A stretch of DNA of 64,000 nucleotides from Shinella sumterensis (GCF_004514425.2 NZ_MYFN02000001.1:310001-374000); one strand, 5' to 3'; positions 44,180-53,500 are shown, counted from the stretch's first letter. The notes: a model not told the origin generated them from the letters alone. Made by a program: numbers and translations.

Positions 44180-45337
44180 CTAGCGAGCGGCGAGCTCTTC
44201 CTGCCAGATCGCCAGCATGTCGTCGATATTGGGCGCTACGGTGTGGAACTGGCTGTTGTCCCAGGCCGTCCACATGTAGTCCATCTGCAAGGCCTTTTTC
44301 TCTTCTTCGGAGAACAGCGCCTCGGCCTTGCTGTTCGGCACCAGGTTGCAGGTCGCCTCGGTGATTGCGAGTTGCTTGGCGACATCGGGAGACACGATGT
44401 ATTTCAGGAAGTCCGCCGCGATCTGCGAGTTCTTGCCGTTGTCGATCAGGCCGGTCGCTTCCATCCAGATGATGCCCTGCTTCAAGCCGTTCTTCGGCTC
44501 GGGCACGATGGACTGGATATAATCGTGGCCCTTCATGCGAAGCGCCGAGGTCGCATAGGTGCCGCCACCGATAAGGGCGCGGAAAGAGCCGTCGATCAGG
44601 CCCTTCTGCGCCACGGCGAGGTCGGCGACGATGGCACGCGTGTTCTTGAAGGCGGCGCGCAGGACTTTGCGGACCTCTTCGAGCGCCGCATCGTCCAGCT
44701 CCTCGTAGGGGTTGATGCCGGCATAGAGCGCCAGCGGCATGATCGGCCAGTCGCCCCAGTCGAGGAGGCAGATCTTATCCTTGTAGGCGCTGTCGAAGAC
44801 AGGCGCGTAGCTCGACCATGTCTCCAGCTTGTCGAACTTGGTGTTGACGGTCGGGCCGACCCAGCCCCAGCGGGTCGGAAGGCCGGTCGCCTTGCCTTCG
44901 AATGCGAGCGGTGCGAAGGGCGCGCGGAATTGCGGGTAGAATTCGGCGAACTGGTCGGCGAAATCGGCTTCGTCTATATAGCGGCAGAAGCCCGCCGGTC
45001 CCATGCGCTGGATCCAGGGACTGTCGGAGGACACGAGGTCGAAGTCACGCGATGCGCCGGCTGCGAGCTTGGCGAAACCGCCGGCCGAGTCGGTGATCAG
45101 GTCGATCGAGATCGAGGCGTCCTTCGATTTCTGAAACGGCTCCAGAATGCTGGGTGCGTTATAACCTTCCCAGCACATGTAGTTGAGGCTTTCGGCCGCT
45201 GCGGCATCGCGCCGTGACGCCAGGAAGCCGCTGCCGGCTGCGGCCAGGCCGAGGCCGAGACCGCCCATGCCCTTGAGCACGGACCGGCGCTTCATGGCGC
45301 CGATGTTGGAGCTGGTATCTGCTGTTCCCTTTTTCAT
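44180..45337 (-). CDS. Tat-exported polyamine-type ABC binding protein
   Basis: A 385-residue binding protein of the PotD/PotF group. A twin-arginine signal lies in MKRRSVLKGMGGLGLGLAAA (about 15-34), ending near DAAAAES. The mature part starts LNYMCWEGYNAPSILEPF, the usual opening of PotD-like proteins, and contains the DLVSSDSPWIQRM loop near 100. The ligand is probably an amine, amino acid or amino alcohol. It follows the glutamine-synthetase-like gene by 38 bases. Confidence 0.88.
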   Translation of the reverse strand: MKKGTADTSSNIGAMKRRSVLKGMGGLGLGLAAAGSGFLASRRDAAAAESLNYMCWEGYNAPSILEPFQKSKDASISIDLITDSAGGFAKLAAGASRDFDLVSSDSPWIQRMGPAGFCRYIDEADFADQFAEFYPQFRAPFAPLAFEGKATGLPTRWGWVGPTVNTKFDKLETWSSYAPVFDSAYKDKICLLDWGDWPIMPLALYAGINPYEELDDAALEEVRKVLRAAFKNTRAIVADLAVAQKGLIDGSFRALIGGGTYATSALRMKGHDYIQSIVPEPKNGLKQGIIWMEATGLIDNGKNSQIAADFLKYIVSPDVAKQLAITEATCNLVPNSKAEALFSEEEKKALQMDYMWTAWDNSQFHTVAPNIDDMLAIWQEELAAR

Positions 45338-45375
45338 TTTTTCTTCCTCTCTTGATCATTCATTGGGGCGCGGCA

Positions 45376-46719
45376 TCAGACCACGCCCAGATAGCGCCGG
45401 ATCTCCCATTCGCTGACTTGTCGCTGATATTCGGCATGCTCCACCTCCCGGCTTTCCGCGAAGCTCTCGACGAAATCGCTGCCGAACAGCTCTCTTGCCT
45501 TGCTGCTCGCGCGCAGGCGCGTGGCCGCCTCATGGAGATCGCGCGGAAAGACGGTTTCCGGCGCCGGTTTCGATGCATAGAAGTCCGCAGCGCTGCCCGG
45601 TGGCGGCTCGATGCCTTCGCGAATGCCGGCGAGGCCCGCGCCCAGCATCATCGACAGGGCCAGATAGGGATTGGTGTCCGCCGACGGCACGCGGAACTCG
45701 ATGCGGGTGCTTTCCGGCTGGTCGTTGATGACACGCACGGCAGCAGTGCGGTTCTGCACCCCCCAATTGGCTGCCGTCGGTGCCCAGGCGCCCGGCACGA
45801 GGCGCTTGTAGGCGTTGACGGTGGAGGAGCACATGGCCAGAAGCTCCGGCATGAGCTTCAGGAGGCCGCCAAGGAAATGCCGCGCCGCCTTGCTGAGGCC
45901 ATCAGACGTTGATGGATCGGAGAAGACCGGGCGGCCATCACGGTCGCGCAGCGACAGATGAAGGTGGCCCGACTGACCGGACAGCTTGGGCGACAGCTTT
46001 GACATGAAGCTCACCGTCTTGCCATTGCGGGCGAAGTACGCACGGGCAAAATTCTTGAAAAGCATCGCGTCGTCCGCCGCCTTGATACCCTTCGCATGAT
46101 AAAGCGGCGCTTCGAAGCAGCCGGGACCGAGTTCCGTGTGGATGGCATCGAGCCTGACGCCCATGGTCTCCATCGTCGTTTCGAGGCCGGCCAGGAGATC
46201 GCCGTGAAGCGCCGACGTCTGAAGGGAATAGGTCCGGTTTCCCTGCGCGAAATGCGTGAGATCGCGATACTGCTTCGCTTTCATGCTCTCTGCGGTCTCA
46301 TCGAAAACGAAGAACTCGAATTCGAAGGCGGCATGCACGTCAAAGCCGAGTTCGGCAGCCTCTTCGATCTGCGCCAGGCAGACATTGCGTGGCGAGCGAC
46401 GGCCGAATTCGCCGTCGAAATCCGCGATGCACAGCGCCATGTTTTCGGCGAAGGGATATGTGCGGATCGTCGTCGCATCGAGCTTGGCCGGCCGATCGAT
46501 AAACGATCCATCGCGATAGGTGTTTTCGGCAATGTCCCAGAAATAGAGAACCTCGCAGAACGGATAGCCGTCCTTGGCGAGCTTCACCGCCTTTTCGGCG
46601 GAGACCAGCTTGTCGCGGAATTCGCCTTCGGGGTCCACCATGCCGATATGGACTGACCGGGCGCCGATCTCTTGCAATTTCGTTTCGAAGGATTTGTTCG
46701 TATCCGGAGATTTCGGCAT
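45376..46719 (-). CDS. Glutamine-synthetase-like gamma-glutamyl-amine ligase
   Basis: A 447-residue glutamine-synthetase-fold protein. ATP and glutamate site motifs are FEFEFFVFDE near 133, ELGPGCFEAPLYH near 195, GQSGHLHLSLRDRDG near 248 and NRTAAVRVIN followed by RIEFRVPSADTNPYLAL near 325-350. The adenylylation site of true GlnA is absent. PuuA, IpuC and GlnA4-type ligases with this pattern glutamylate putrescine, isopropylamine or ethanolamine. Linkage to an amine importer, an alcohol dehydrogenase and, in the facing operon, a PuuB-like oxidase supports this role. Confidence 0.82.
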   Translation of the reverse strand: MPKSPDTNKSFETKLQEIGARSVHIGMVDPEGEFRDKLVSAEKAVKLAKDGYPFCEVLYFWDIAENTYRDGSFIDRPAKLDATTIRTYPFAENMALCIADFDGEFGRRSPRNVCLAQIEEAAELGFDVHAAFEFEFFVFDETAESMKAKQYRDLTHFAQGNRTYSLQTSALHGDLLAGLETTMETMGVRLDAIHTELGPGCFEAPLYHAKGIKAADDAMLFKNFARAYFARNGKTVSFMSKLSPKLSGQSGHLHLSLRDRDGRPVFSDPSTSDGLSKAARHFLGGLLKLMPELLAMCSSTVNAYKRLVPGAWAPTAANWGVQNRTAAVRVINDQPESTRIEFRVPSADTNPYLALSMMLGAGLAGIREGIEPPPGSAADFYASKPAPETVFPRDLHEAATRLRASSKARELFGSDFVESFAESREVEHAEYQRQVSEWEIRRYLGVV

Positions 46720-46752
46720 GACTTGTTCCCGTTGTTGCGGTTAGCCTAGGGC

Positions 46753-47625
46753 GTGATGTCGTTGCGTGAAAATATCCCCGGGGGGATAGAACGCGCTGTC
46801 GGGTTTCGACGTCGGCAAACGGGCAAGGGGCAGCGGTTGGATCAGGGGTTTGCAGCATGGAACAGCGCGCTTGCGGGCGCCATGAAGGCCGTCGGTACGG
46901 AAAGCTTTGGACAAAGCCTTGAAGCGGCGCTTGCGACCATCATCGATTTCGACGTGCTGATGGTGTTCGCCTATCGCGGCGCGGAAAAGCCTGTCTGCTG
47001 CTACCACAACATCGATCCGAAGCGGGCGCGAACCATCATCGACGCCTATACCGCCGGTCCCTACCTGCTCGACCCCTTCTATGGCGCGGCCCTGGACACG
47101 AAGAAGACGTCGATCCTTCGGCTGAAGGACATGGCGCCGGATCATTTCTACAGCTCGGAATATTATCGTCAGCACTATGTCCTGACGGGCATCAGGGATG
47201 AGGTCGGCATTCTGTGCCGCACGCCGAACTGGACCGGAATTGTCATCAGCTTCACGCGTCCCGTCACCGCGCCGGCATTCGGCCGACGGGATCTTTCCCT
47301 GATCCGCGGTGCGGAGCCCCTGCTTCGAACCATCTGCGAGAGACATTGGAGTGTCGTCGGCAGCGATACCGGTGCGGGCCCCGTGCCGGGACACGATCCC
47401 ATCAATGATACTTTGAACCGGATGACGAACGGCGTGCTGACACCGCGCGAGATCGAGGTAACGTCATTGATCCTGCGCGGCCATTCCAACGCATCGATCG
47501 CCGCGACGCTTAAGATCACGTCAGGGACGGTGAAAATTCACCGGAAGAACATCCACCAGAAGTTGAACATCACGAGCCAGGCAGAGCTTTTCGGGCTTTT
47601 CATCCGAAAGCTGGCGAAACTCTGA
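46753..47625 (+). CDS. LuxR-type regulator without a recognised autoinducer domain
   Basis: A 290-residue protein. The C-terminal LuxR helix-turn-helix is clear (LTPREIEVTSLILRGHSNAS near 225, then IHRKNIHQKLNI). The N-terminal 200 residues (FDVLMVFAYRGAEKPVCCYH near 57, and YYRQHYVLTGIRDEVGILCR) look like a GAF-like sensor, not the acyl-homoserine-lactone domain. Only 33 bases separate its GTG/ATG starts from the divergent ligase gene, so its promoter lies within or near that gene. It probably controls the amine operons. Confidence 0.82.
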   Translation: MMSLRENIPGGIERAVGFRRRQTGKGQRLDQGFAAWNSALAGAMKAVGTESFGQSLEAALATIIDFDVLMVFAYRGAEKPVCCYHNIDPKRARTIIDAYTAGPYLLDPFYGAALDTKKTSILRLKDMAPDHFYSSEYYRQHYVLTGIRDEVGILCRTPNWTGIVISFTRPVTAPAFGRRDLSLIRGAEPLLRTICERHWSVVGSDTGAGPVPGHDPINDTLNRMTNGVLTPREIEVTSLILRGHSNASIAATLKITSGTVKIHRKNIHQKLNITSQAELFGLFIRKLAKL

Positions 47626-47719
47626 AGTCTTGCGGATTTCCCTTGCGGAAATTGGGCGTTCACTCCGAACCGCCTGTTCCAGCCAAACAGCACGGTTGGC
47701 CTGGAGGTGTTCATAAGAG

Positions 47720-47761
47720 CGGTTCCTGACACTGAAATAAACAATCCAATCTCAGGAACCG
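47720..47761. terminator. Inverted repeat between convergent genes
   Basis: CGGTTCCTGA (47720-47729) and TCAGGAACCG (47752-47761) are perfectly complementary across a 22-base AT-rich spacer. The position between the convergent LuxR and cupin stop codons suits a shared transcript end. Confidence 0.5.
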
Positions 47762-47777
47762 GCTGCTTCGGGTTATA

Positions 47778-48137
47778 TCAAACGCCGCCTGCGACCATCG
47801 TATAAATCTTGCGGGTCTGCTCGTGAATGGTCCATTCCCCACGCCAGCCGAGCGGAAGGACGAACATTTCGCCGGGACCGATTTCCCGGGAGGTGCCGTC
47901 GCCATTGTGAAGCGTCACGCGGCCGGTGAGAATGTAACAGATTTCGGCATTCTGGCTGCGGTCCGCGGTGAAGCGACCCGGCGTGCATTCCCAGATACCC
48001 GTCTCCATCTGGCCGTTTGCACTGCTCCACAGCTCCAGCGTCGCCTCCATCTGGTCGCCGGCGATAGAAGTGGGTTTGGGCGTGAATTCGCCGATCTCGC
48101 GGTCGTGAAGGTCGCCGAAATTCTCGAAATTGATCAT
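47778..48137 (-). CDS. EutQ-like single-domain cupin
   Basis: A 119-residue cupin of the Cupin_3/EutQ-like group: WECTPGRFTADRSQNAEICY near 49, then ILTGRVTLHNGDG, a Gly-Pro turn GPGEMFVLPLGWRGEW near 87 and a C-terminal strand KIYTMVAGG. It has few His residues and may bind a ligand rather than a metal. Ethanolamine and amine operons often carry such proteins. It follows the FAD oxidase by 21 bases and ends the operon. Confidence 0.75.
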   Translation of the reverse strand: MINFENFGDLHDREIGEFTPKPTSIAGDQMEATLELWSSANGQMETGIWECTPGRFTADRSQNAEICYILTGRVTLHNGDGTSREIGPGEMFVLPLGWRGEWTIHEQTRKIYTMVAGGV

Positions 48138-48158
48138 TGAGTATGTCCTTGAAAGGCG

Positions 48159-49544
48159 TCAGTGGCCGGTAATAGCGTCCGCGATCGCGGCGAGCCTGGA
48201 TGTTTGGGCAAGGCCGGCGAATTCGCGTTCGTCGGCAATTCGATAGAGCTGGTACATGGAATGCACGCCGAGCCAGCGGAATGGCTCCGGCTCCCATTTG
48301 CGCACCGTCCGGTTGACCCACGGCAGGCCGGTCAGCGCCGTTTCCCGGCCAAGGACGAGATCGGCGAGCGTGCGCCCGGCAAGGTTGGAGCTGGAGACGC
48401 CGAGGCCGACATAGCCGCCGGCCCAGCCGATCCCCGTCTGCCGGTCGAAGCCGGCCGTCGTGCACCAGTCGCGCGGCACGCCGAGCACGCCGCACCAGGC
48501 ATGATCGATCCTCAACGACTTCGTCTGCGGCAGCAGGCGCGTCAGGATGGCATGCAGCGCTTCGATGGTTGCCTGTTGTGTCTGGCCGTTGATGTCTGTC
48601 TTCGAGCCGAAACGGTAGGGCACGCCGCGTCCGCCCATGGTGATGCGGCCCTCGCGGGTGCGCTGCGCGTAGCAATAGGCATGCGCGGCATCGCCGAGCA
48701 GTTCATGCCCCTCCCAGCCGATCTGCTCCCACAATGCGTCAGGCACGGGCTCGGTGACGATCTGCGCGCTGTTGAGCGGCAGCCAGGTGCGCTCTTCTCC
48801 CGGCAGGCCGGCGGTGAAACCTTCAGTTGCGCGGATGATGACGGGTGCGAGCACCGTGCCGCGATCGGTCGTCACACGGCCCTTCTCGAAAGCGGTGACG
48901 GCCGTGCCTTCGAAAATCGGAACGCCAAGCCGCTCGACCACCGCAGCGAGCCCGCGCACGAGCTTCGCCGGCTGCACGCGCGCCATATCGCGAATGACGA
49001 AGCCGCCCTTCACGTTTGCGATGCGGATGCGTCTGGCGGCCTCTTCAGCCGACAGCATTTCGATCTGCTCGGGCGGCATCTCCCAGTCGAGATAGAACTG
49101 ATACTCCTCCCGCGCGCGGTCGAGCTGCGGCTGGTTGGTGGCGACGGTCAGGTTGTCGGCGCGCAGGATATCGGCATCGATGCCTTCCGTTTCCGCCACC
49201 CGGATCACCTCGTCGACCGTACCCGCCATCGCACGCTGCATGTCCACAACGGCGCCACGGGTAGATGTCTTCAGGTATTTTTCGCGCGACCATCCGAACC
49301 CGCCGGAAAGCCAGCCGCCATTGCGGCCGGATGCGCCGAAGCCGGCGAATTCGCGCTCCACGACGACGATGTCGAGCGAAGGATTGGCCTTCTTCAGATA
49401 GTAGGCGGTCCACAGGCCCGTATAGCCGGCGCCGATGATGCAGACATCGGCGGTGCGGTCGCCGGGCAAGGGAGAACGCTTCTGCGGCAAGCCGCCGATA
49501 TCGGCATACCAGAAGGAGATGTTACCGTTGGTCTTGACGTCCAT
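48159..49544 (-). CDS. PuuB-like FAD-dependent amine oxidase
   Basis: A 461-residue DAO-fold flavoprotein. The FAD motif DVCIIGAGYTGLWTAYYLKK lies near 33 and GFGASGRNGGWLSGGFGW near 68, the usual landmarks of gamma-glutamylputrescine oxidase and other glycine-oxidase-like enzymes. The C-terminal GIGWAGGYVGLGVSSSNLAG near 375 closes the FAD site. PuuB removes the amino group of the gamma-glutamylated diamine to an aldehyde plus ammonia and hydrogen peroxide. It lies after the second importer's ATPase gene by 15 bases. Confidence 0.85.
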   Translation of the reverse strand: MDVKTNGNISFWYADIGGLPQKRSPLPGDRTADVCIIGAGYTGLWTAYYLKKANPSLDIVVVEREFAGFGASGRNGGWLSGGFGWSREKYLKTSTRGAVVDMQRAMAGTVDEVIRVAETEGIDADILRADNLTVATNQPQLDRAREEYQFYLDWEMPPEQIEMLSAEEAARRIRIANVKGGFVIRDMARVQPAKLVRGLAAVVERLGVPIFEGTAVTAFEKGRVTTDRGTVLAPVIIRATEGFTAGLPGEERTWLPLNSAQIVTEPVPDALWEQIGWEGHELLGDAAHAYCYAQRTREGRITMGGRGVPYRFGSKTDINGQTQQATIEALHAILTRLLPQTKSLRIDHAWCGVLGVPRDWCTTAGFDRQTGIGWAGGYVGLGVSSSNLAGRTLADLVLGRETALTGLPWVNRTVRKWEPEPFRWLGVHSMYQLYRIADEREFAGLAQTSRLAAIADAITGH

Positions 49545-49559
49545 GGCAGAGCTTTCGGT

Positions 49560-50675
49560 TCAGGTCAGCGTCACGTCGGCGCTGGCATCGTCGGGGAGGA
49601 GGATAAGATCGGAGGGCAGGAAGGTAACGTCGACGGTGTCGCCGATCGCGAAATCTGCGGAGCCCAGCGGGCTGCGCACGACTGCGGTGGTGCCGTCGGC
49701 CAGCCGGATTTCATATTTCGAGCCGGAGCCGAGATAGATCGCTTCCACGACCGTACCTGCCAGACGGTTCTCGCCGGACACGATATCCGCGCCGGTGCGC
49801 TTCAGCGCCAAACGCTCGGGCCGCAGAAGGATGACCGGACGCGCGTCACCGGCCAGATGGCCATGCGCGAGAACCTTCTGGCCACCGATGGTCATGACCG
49901 TGTCGCCGCCTGAAATCTCGGCGGTTCCGCGCAAAATGGTGGACTCGCCGATAAAGCGGCCGACGAAGAGCGTCGCCGGGCTGTCATAGAGTTCCCGTCC
50001 CGTGCCGATCTGCTCGATCCGGCCGCCGTTGAACACGGCGATGCGGTCGGACAGCACCAGGGCTTCCTCCTGATCGTGCGTGACATACACAAAGGTGGTG
50101 CCGAGTTCACGATGGATGCGCTTGATCTCCAGTTGCAGCCATTCGCGCAGCTTCTTGTCGAGCGCACCAAGCGGTTCATCCATCAGCAAAAGCGGCGGAT
50201 CGAAGACGAGCGCGCGGGCGAGTGCCACGCGCTGCTGCTGGCCACCCGAAAGTTCGCTCGGATAGCGATGGGCGAAGTCGGCCATCTTCACCATGTCGAG
50301 GGCGCGGTGGACGCGCTTGTCGCGTTCGTCGCCCTTGATGCCGCGCAGCGTCAGCGGATAGGCGACGTTCTTGCCCACCGTCATGTGCGGGAAGAGGGCG
50401 TAGTGCTGAAAGACCACGCCGATGTTGCGCTTGTGGGAGGGCAGGCCGGTGACGCTCTTTCCGCCAATTTCGAGTACGCCCGAGGTGATGTCGGTAAAGC
50501 CTGCGATCAGGTTCAGCGTCGTCGTCTTGCCGGAGCCCGATGGACCCAGCAGTGTCATGAATTCGCCGGGACGGATATGCAGGTCGATGTCGTTGAGTGC
50601 CGTAAAGCGACCGTAGCGTTTGGAGGCCTTTCGAATTTCGATCGCGGCACCCGCGGAGCGTTGGGAAACAGGCAT
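49560..50675 (-). CDS. Polyamine-type ABC importer ATPase (PotA-like), second system
   Basis: A 371-residue ATPase. Walker A is GPSGSGKTT near 44, Q-loop VFQHYALFPHMTV near 86, signature LSGGQQQR near 140, Walker B LLLMDEPLGALD near 160 and a TOBE domain follows from about 240. It follows the second permease gene by two bases, and precedes the FAD oxidase in the same operon. Confidence 0.92.
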   Translation of the reverse strand: MPVSQRSAGAAIEIRKASKRYGRFTALNDIDLHIRPGEFMTLLGPSGSGKTTTLNLIAGFTDITSGVLEIGGKSVTGLPSHKRNIGVVFQHYALFPHMTVGKNVAYPLTLRGIKGDERDKRVHRALDMVKMADFAHRYPSELSGGQQQRVALARALVFDPPLLLMDEPLGALDKKLREWLQLEIKRIHRELGTTFVYVTHDQEEALVLSDRIAVFNGGRIEQIGTGRELYDSPATLFVGRFIGESTILRGTAEISGGDTVMTIGGQKVLAHGHLAGDARPVILLRPERLALKRTGADIVSGENRLAGTVVEAIYLGSGSKYEIRLADGTTAVVRSPLGSADFAIGDTVDVTFLPSDLILLPDDASADVTLT

Positions 50676-50677
50676 GG

Positions 50678-51463
50678 TCAGGTCCTTTCGCGGCGCATGC
50701 CCAAGAGGAGGCCGGCGATGATGATGAGCGACGTGGCGAGGAAGAGCAGCGTGCCGACGGCCGCGACCGTTGGGTCAGCGTCGCGCGTTATCGACGTGTA
50801 GATCTGAACCGGCAGCGTCTTGAGATAGGGGCTGGTGATGAACAGCGCGACGATGATCTCATCGAACGATGTGATGAAGGCGAAGAGCGCGCCCGATAGC
50901 ACGCCCGGCAGGATCAGCGGCAGCGTCACCGTACGGAACACGGTCAGGCGGCCGGCGCCCAGGCTCGAGGCTGCCGTTTCCAGCCGGCGGTCGAAGACCT
51001 CGAGGCTCGCCTGCACGGCGATCAGCACGAAGGGAATGGCAAGCATGGTGTGTGCCAGCACGAAGCCGGTGACGGTGCCGACGAGGTGCGTATCGAGATA
51101 GACCGCATAGATGCCGATCGCCAGCACCACGCCGGGCACGACCATCGGCGTGATGAGCAATGCACGCAGCAGGCCGCCCGTGCGCGCGGCGGCGCGGCTG
51201 ACACCGAAGGCCGCGAGCGTGCCGATTACGGTCGCCACGACGGCCACGATGATGGCCACGATCAGCGAGTTGGAGAAGCTCGTCGTCCAATCCGGGCTGC
51301 TGAAGAAATTTTCGTACCACTGCCAGCTGAAGCCGACGGGCGGGAAGGCGAGCGACTTGTTTCCGTTGAACGACATCGGGATGACGACCAGTGTCGGCGC
51401 AAGAAGCAGGATCGCCACGAGCAGGCAGAAGAGTCCGAGAAGAATGCGCGGGAAGGACGGCAT
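50678..51463 (-). CDS. Polyamine-type ABC permease (PotC-like), second system
   Basis: A 261-residue permease with six hydrophobic segments, starting MPSFPRILLGLFCLLVAILL. The EAA loop is ETAASSLGAGRLTVFRTVTL near 176. GGGAGG in front of GCGTGACC gives a good ribosome site. A much longer open frame continues upstream, but it runs through the partner permease in another frame. It starts three bases after the partner's stop. Confidence 0.9.
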   Translation of the reverse strand: MPSFPRILLGLFCLLVAILLLAPTLVVIPMSFNGNKSLAFPPVGFSWQWYENFFSSPDWTTSFSNSLIVAIIVAVVATVIGTLAAFGVSRAAARTGGLLRALLITPMVVPGVVLAIGIYAVYLDTHLVGTVTGFVLAHTMLAIPFVLIAVQASLEVFDRRLETAASSLGAGRLTVFRTVTLPLILPGVLSGALFAFITSFDEIIVALFITSPYLKTLPVQIYTSITRDADPTVAAVGTLLFLATSLIIIAGLLLGMRRERT

Positions 51464-51465
51464 GG

Positions 51466-52374
51466 TCACGCCTCCCTGCGCGAGGATGTGTGTTTCTGGC
51501 GCATCAACGGCGCGGCGATGGCGAGCAGCACGAAAGTGGCGACGAGGAGCACGACACCCATGGCACCGCCGCGGCCCCAGTTGAGCAGGCTGAGCACCTG
51601 GTTCTGCACAAGCGACGACAACAGGATGCTGCGCGGGCCCCCCAGCAGCGCCGGCGTGATGTAGAAGCCGAGCGAGAGAATGAAGACGATGATCGCGCCG
51701 GCGTAAACGCCGGGCAGAGAGAGCGGAACGTAAATCTGGAGGAACGCCTTCCAGGGCCGTGCGCCCAGGCTCCGCGCCGCTTGCAGCAGACGTGTGTCTA
51801 TGCCCTTCATCACGGAATAGATCGGCAGGATCATGAAGGGCAGCAGGACCTGCGTCATGCCGATGACGACGCCCGGAAGCGTGCGGATAAGCTTTACGGG
51901 CGAAAGGCCGATGCCGCGCAGGATGGAGTTTATGACGCCGGAATCCTGCAGGAGGATGACCCATGCGAGCGTGCGCACCACGCCGCTGAGCCAGAAAGGC
52001 ACCAGCACGCACAGGATGAGCGCCAGCCGCATGTTCCTGCCGACGATGGTCATGGCATAGGCGTAGGGATAGGCGCAGATGAGGCAGGCGAGCGTGACCC
52101 AGGCGGCGACGACGAAGGTCCTCTGCAAGACGGTGCGGTTGACGGCCGACTGGAAGAACCAGACGTAGTTGTCGATGCCGATCGCGGGATCGGAAAAAGA
52201 GCGCCAGACCACGATACCAAGTGGATAGGCAAGCGCAACGAGCAGCACCAAAACGGCGGGAGCGGTTAGCCACACAGCGCCCCGCGGGCGCAAACGCGGC
52301 AGGAACGGCGAGTGCGCGGCATCGACGGCTGTACCGGCTCGCTGGCCGTCATCGGGCGTGGCTGTCATCATCAT
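51466..52374 (-). CDS. Polyamine-type ABC permease (PotB-like), second system
   Basis: A 302-residue permease with six membrane segments after a polar N-terminus of about 35 residues. The EAA loop is QAARSLGARPWKAFLQIYVP near 205. Three consecutive ATG codons (52374, 52371, 52368) begin the frame directly after GGGAG; the third has the best spacing, so the true start may be 52368. It follows the binding-protein gene after a perfect stem-loop. Confidence 0.9.
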   Translation of the reverse strand: MMMTATPDDGQRAGTAVDAAHSPFLPRLRPRGAVWLTAPAVLVLLVALAYPLGIVVWRSFSDPAIGIDNYVWFFQSAVNRTVLQRTFVVAAWVTLACLICAYPYAYAMTIVGRNMRLALILCVLVPFWLSGVVRTLAWVILLQDSGVINSILRGIGLSPVKLIRTLPGVVIGMTQVLLPFMILPIYSVMKGIDTRLLQAARSLGARPWKAFLQIYVPLSLPGVYAGAIIVFILSLGFYITPALLGGPRSILLSSLVQNQVLSLLNWGRGGAMGVVLLVATFVLLAIAAPLMRQKHTSSRREA

Positions 52375-52388
52375 CTCCCGTTTGGAAA

Positions 52389-52413
52389 GCAAGCCCGGCG
52401 CGACCGGGCTTGC
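52389..52413 (-). other. Stem-loop between binding-protein and permease genes, second system
   Basis: GCAAGCCCGG (52389-52398) and CCGGGCTTGC (52404-52413) form a perfect ten-base stem with a five-base loop, in the gap after the binding-protein stop. This is the fourth such stem in the window at the same operon position. Confidence 0.75.
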
Positions 52414-52429
52414 AAGGCAGGCGATCGGC

Positions 52430-53500
52430 TCAGTTGCCGGAAAGAAGCGCATTCCACTTCTCGGCGGCGAGATCGAAGTTCTTCACCCAGAACGGGATGT
52501 TCTGCTGATAACCCTGCGCGTTGCGTTCGGGCGTCGAGGTGAGGAAGGCAGCCGTCGCCTCGTCGACCTTCGGCTTCGCGTCCATGTTGATGGGCGTGTA
52601 GGAGGTTTTTTCCGTGAGCACGGCCTGCGCGTTCGCGCCGAGATAGGCGTTGATGAGTGCATAGGCCGCATCCGTATCCTTGACGCCCACCGGGATGGTC
52701 AGCTGGTCCATGACGACGAGCCAATCCTGCCAGACCGGCGTATAGGCCGCACCGTTCTTGACGGCCGTCATCGCGCGGCCGGTCCACATCATGATCATGT
52801 CGGCTTCGCCGGATTCGGCAAGCTGCTGGCTCTCGGCGCCGGTTTTCCAGTAGATCGTGTCGGGGCCGAGATCGCGCAGTTTCTGGATGCCTTTCTCGAT
52901 ATCGTCCGATGTCATCGCCTTCGGATCGCCGCCGGCCGCCTTGAAAGCCTGCTCGATCAGGCCGCCTGTCGGATCGCCCGAGCCGTCGATGGCGCGCACG
53001 CCCGGGAACTTTTCGGTGTCGAAGAAGTCGGCCCAGCTCTTCGGCGGGTTATCCTTGTAGGCCTCGTTCTTGTACATGAGGACGACGCCGTAGTTCATCG
53101 CCGGAACCGAGCATTCGCCGACCTGACCCTGGGGGATCTTCGAGACGTCGAGCTTGGAAAGATCGAGTTTCTGGAAGAGCGTGCCACAATGGACGTAGGG
53201 TGGCAGGTCGGCGGTATCGACCACGTCCCAGGTGACGTTTCCGGCATCGACCTGCGCCTTCAGCTTGGCGATTTCGGTCGGGCCGTCGTTCAACAGCGTC
53301 ACGCCGGACTTGTCGACAAATTCCTTGAGGGCGGCGACCTGACCATCCTGATAGATGCCACCATAGGACACGAAGGTCAGGGTCTTGCCCTTCAGCGATC
53401 CTTCCTTGACCTCGCCTGCGACCGGCTTGTCCTGTGCGAATGCCGGCAACGCCAGGGCGCACGTCATCGTTAGGGCCAAGGCCCTCGAAATTTTCTTCAT
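52430..53500 (-). CDS. Polyamine-type ABC binding protein (PotD-like), second system
   Basis: A 356-residue exported protein with a Sec signal peptide (about 1-23, ending PAFAQ). The mature start KTLTFVSYGGIYQDGQVAAL near 40 and VTWDVVDTADLPPYVHCGTL near 90 fit the PotD/PotF/AgtB-like group. Two Cys, at CGTL near 106 and GECSVPA near 130, may form a disulfide. It begins the operon of importer, PuuB-like oxidase and cupin. The ligand is probably a polyamine or related amine. Confidence 0.88.
   Translation of the reverse strand: MKKISRALALTMTCALALPAFAQDKPVAGEVKEGSLKGKTLTFVSYGGIYQDGQVAALKEFVDKSGVTLLNDGPTEIAKLKAQVDAGNVTWDVVDTADLPPYVHCGTLFQKLDLSKLDVSKIPQGQVGECSVPAMNYGVVLMYKNEAYKDNPPKSWADFFDTEKFPGVRAIDGSGDPTGGLIEQAFKAAGGDPKAMTSDDIEKGIQKLRDLGPDTIYWKTGAESQQLAESGEADMIMMWTGRAMTAVKNGAAYTPVWQDWLVVMDQLTIPVGVKDTDAAYALINAYLGANAQAVLTEKTSYTPINMDAKPKVDEATAAFLTSTPERNAQGYQQNIPFWVKNFDLAAEKWNALLSGN

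Noticed and set aside
48162-49913. A 583-codon open frame on the plus strand
   Set aside because: It is antisense to the PuuB-like oxidase and the PotA-like gene, has the composition of a mirrored high-GC frame and resembles no protein family.
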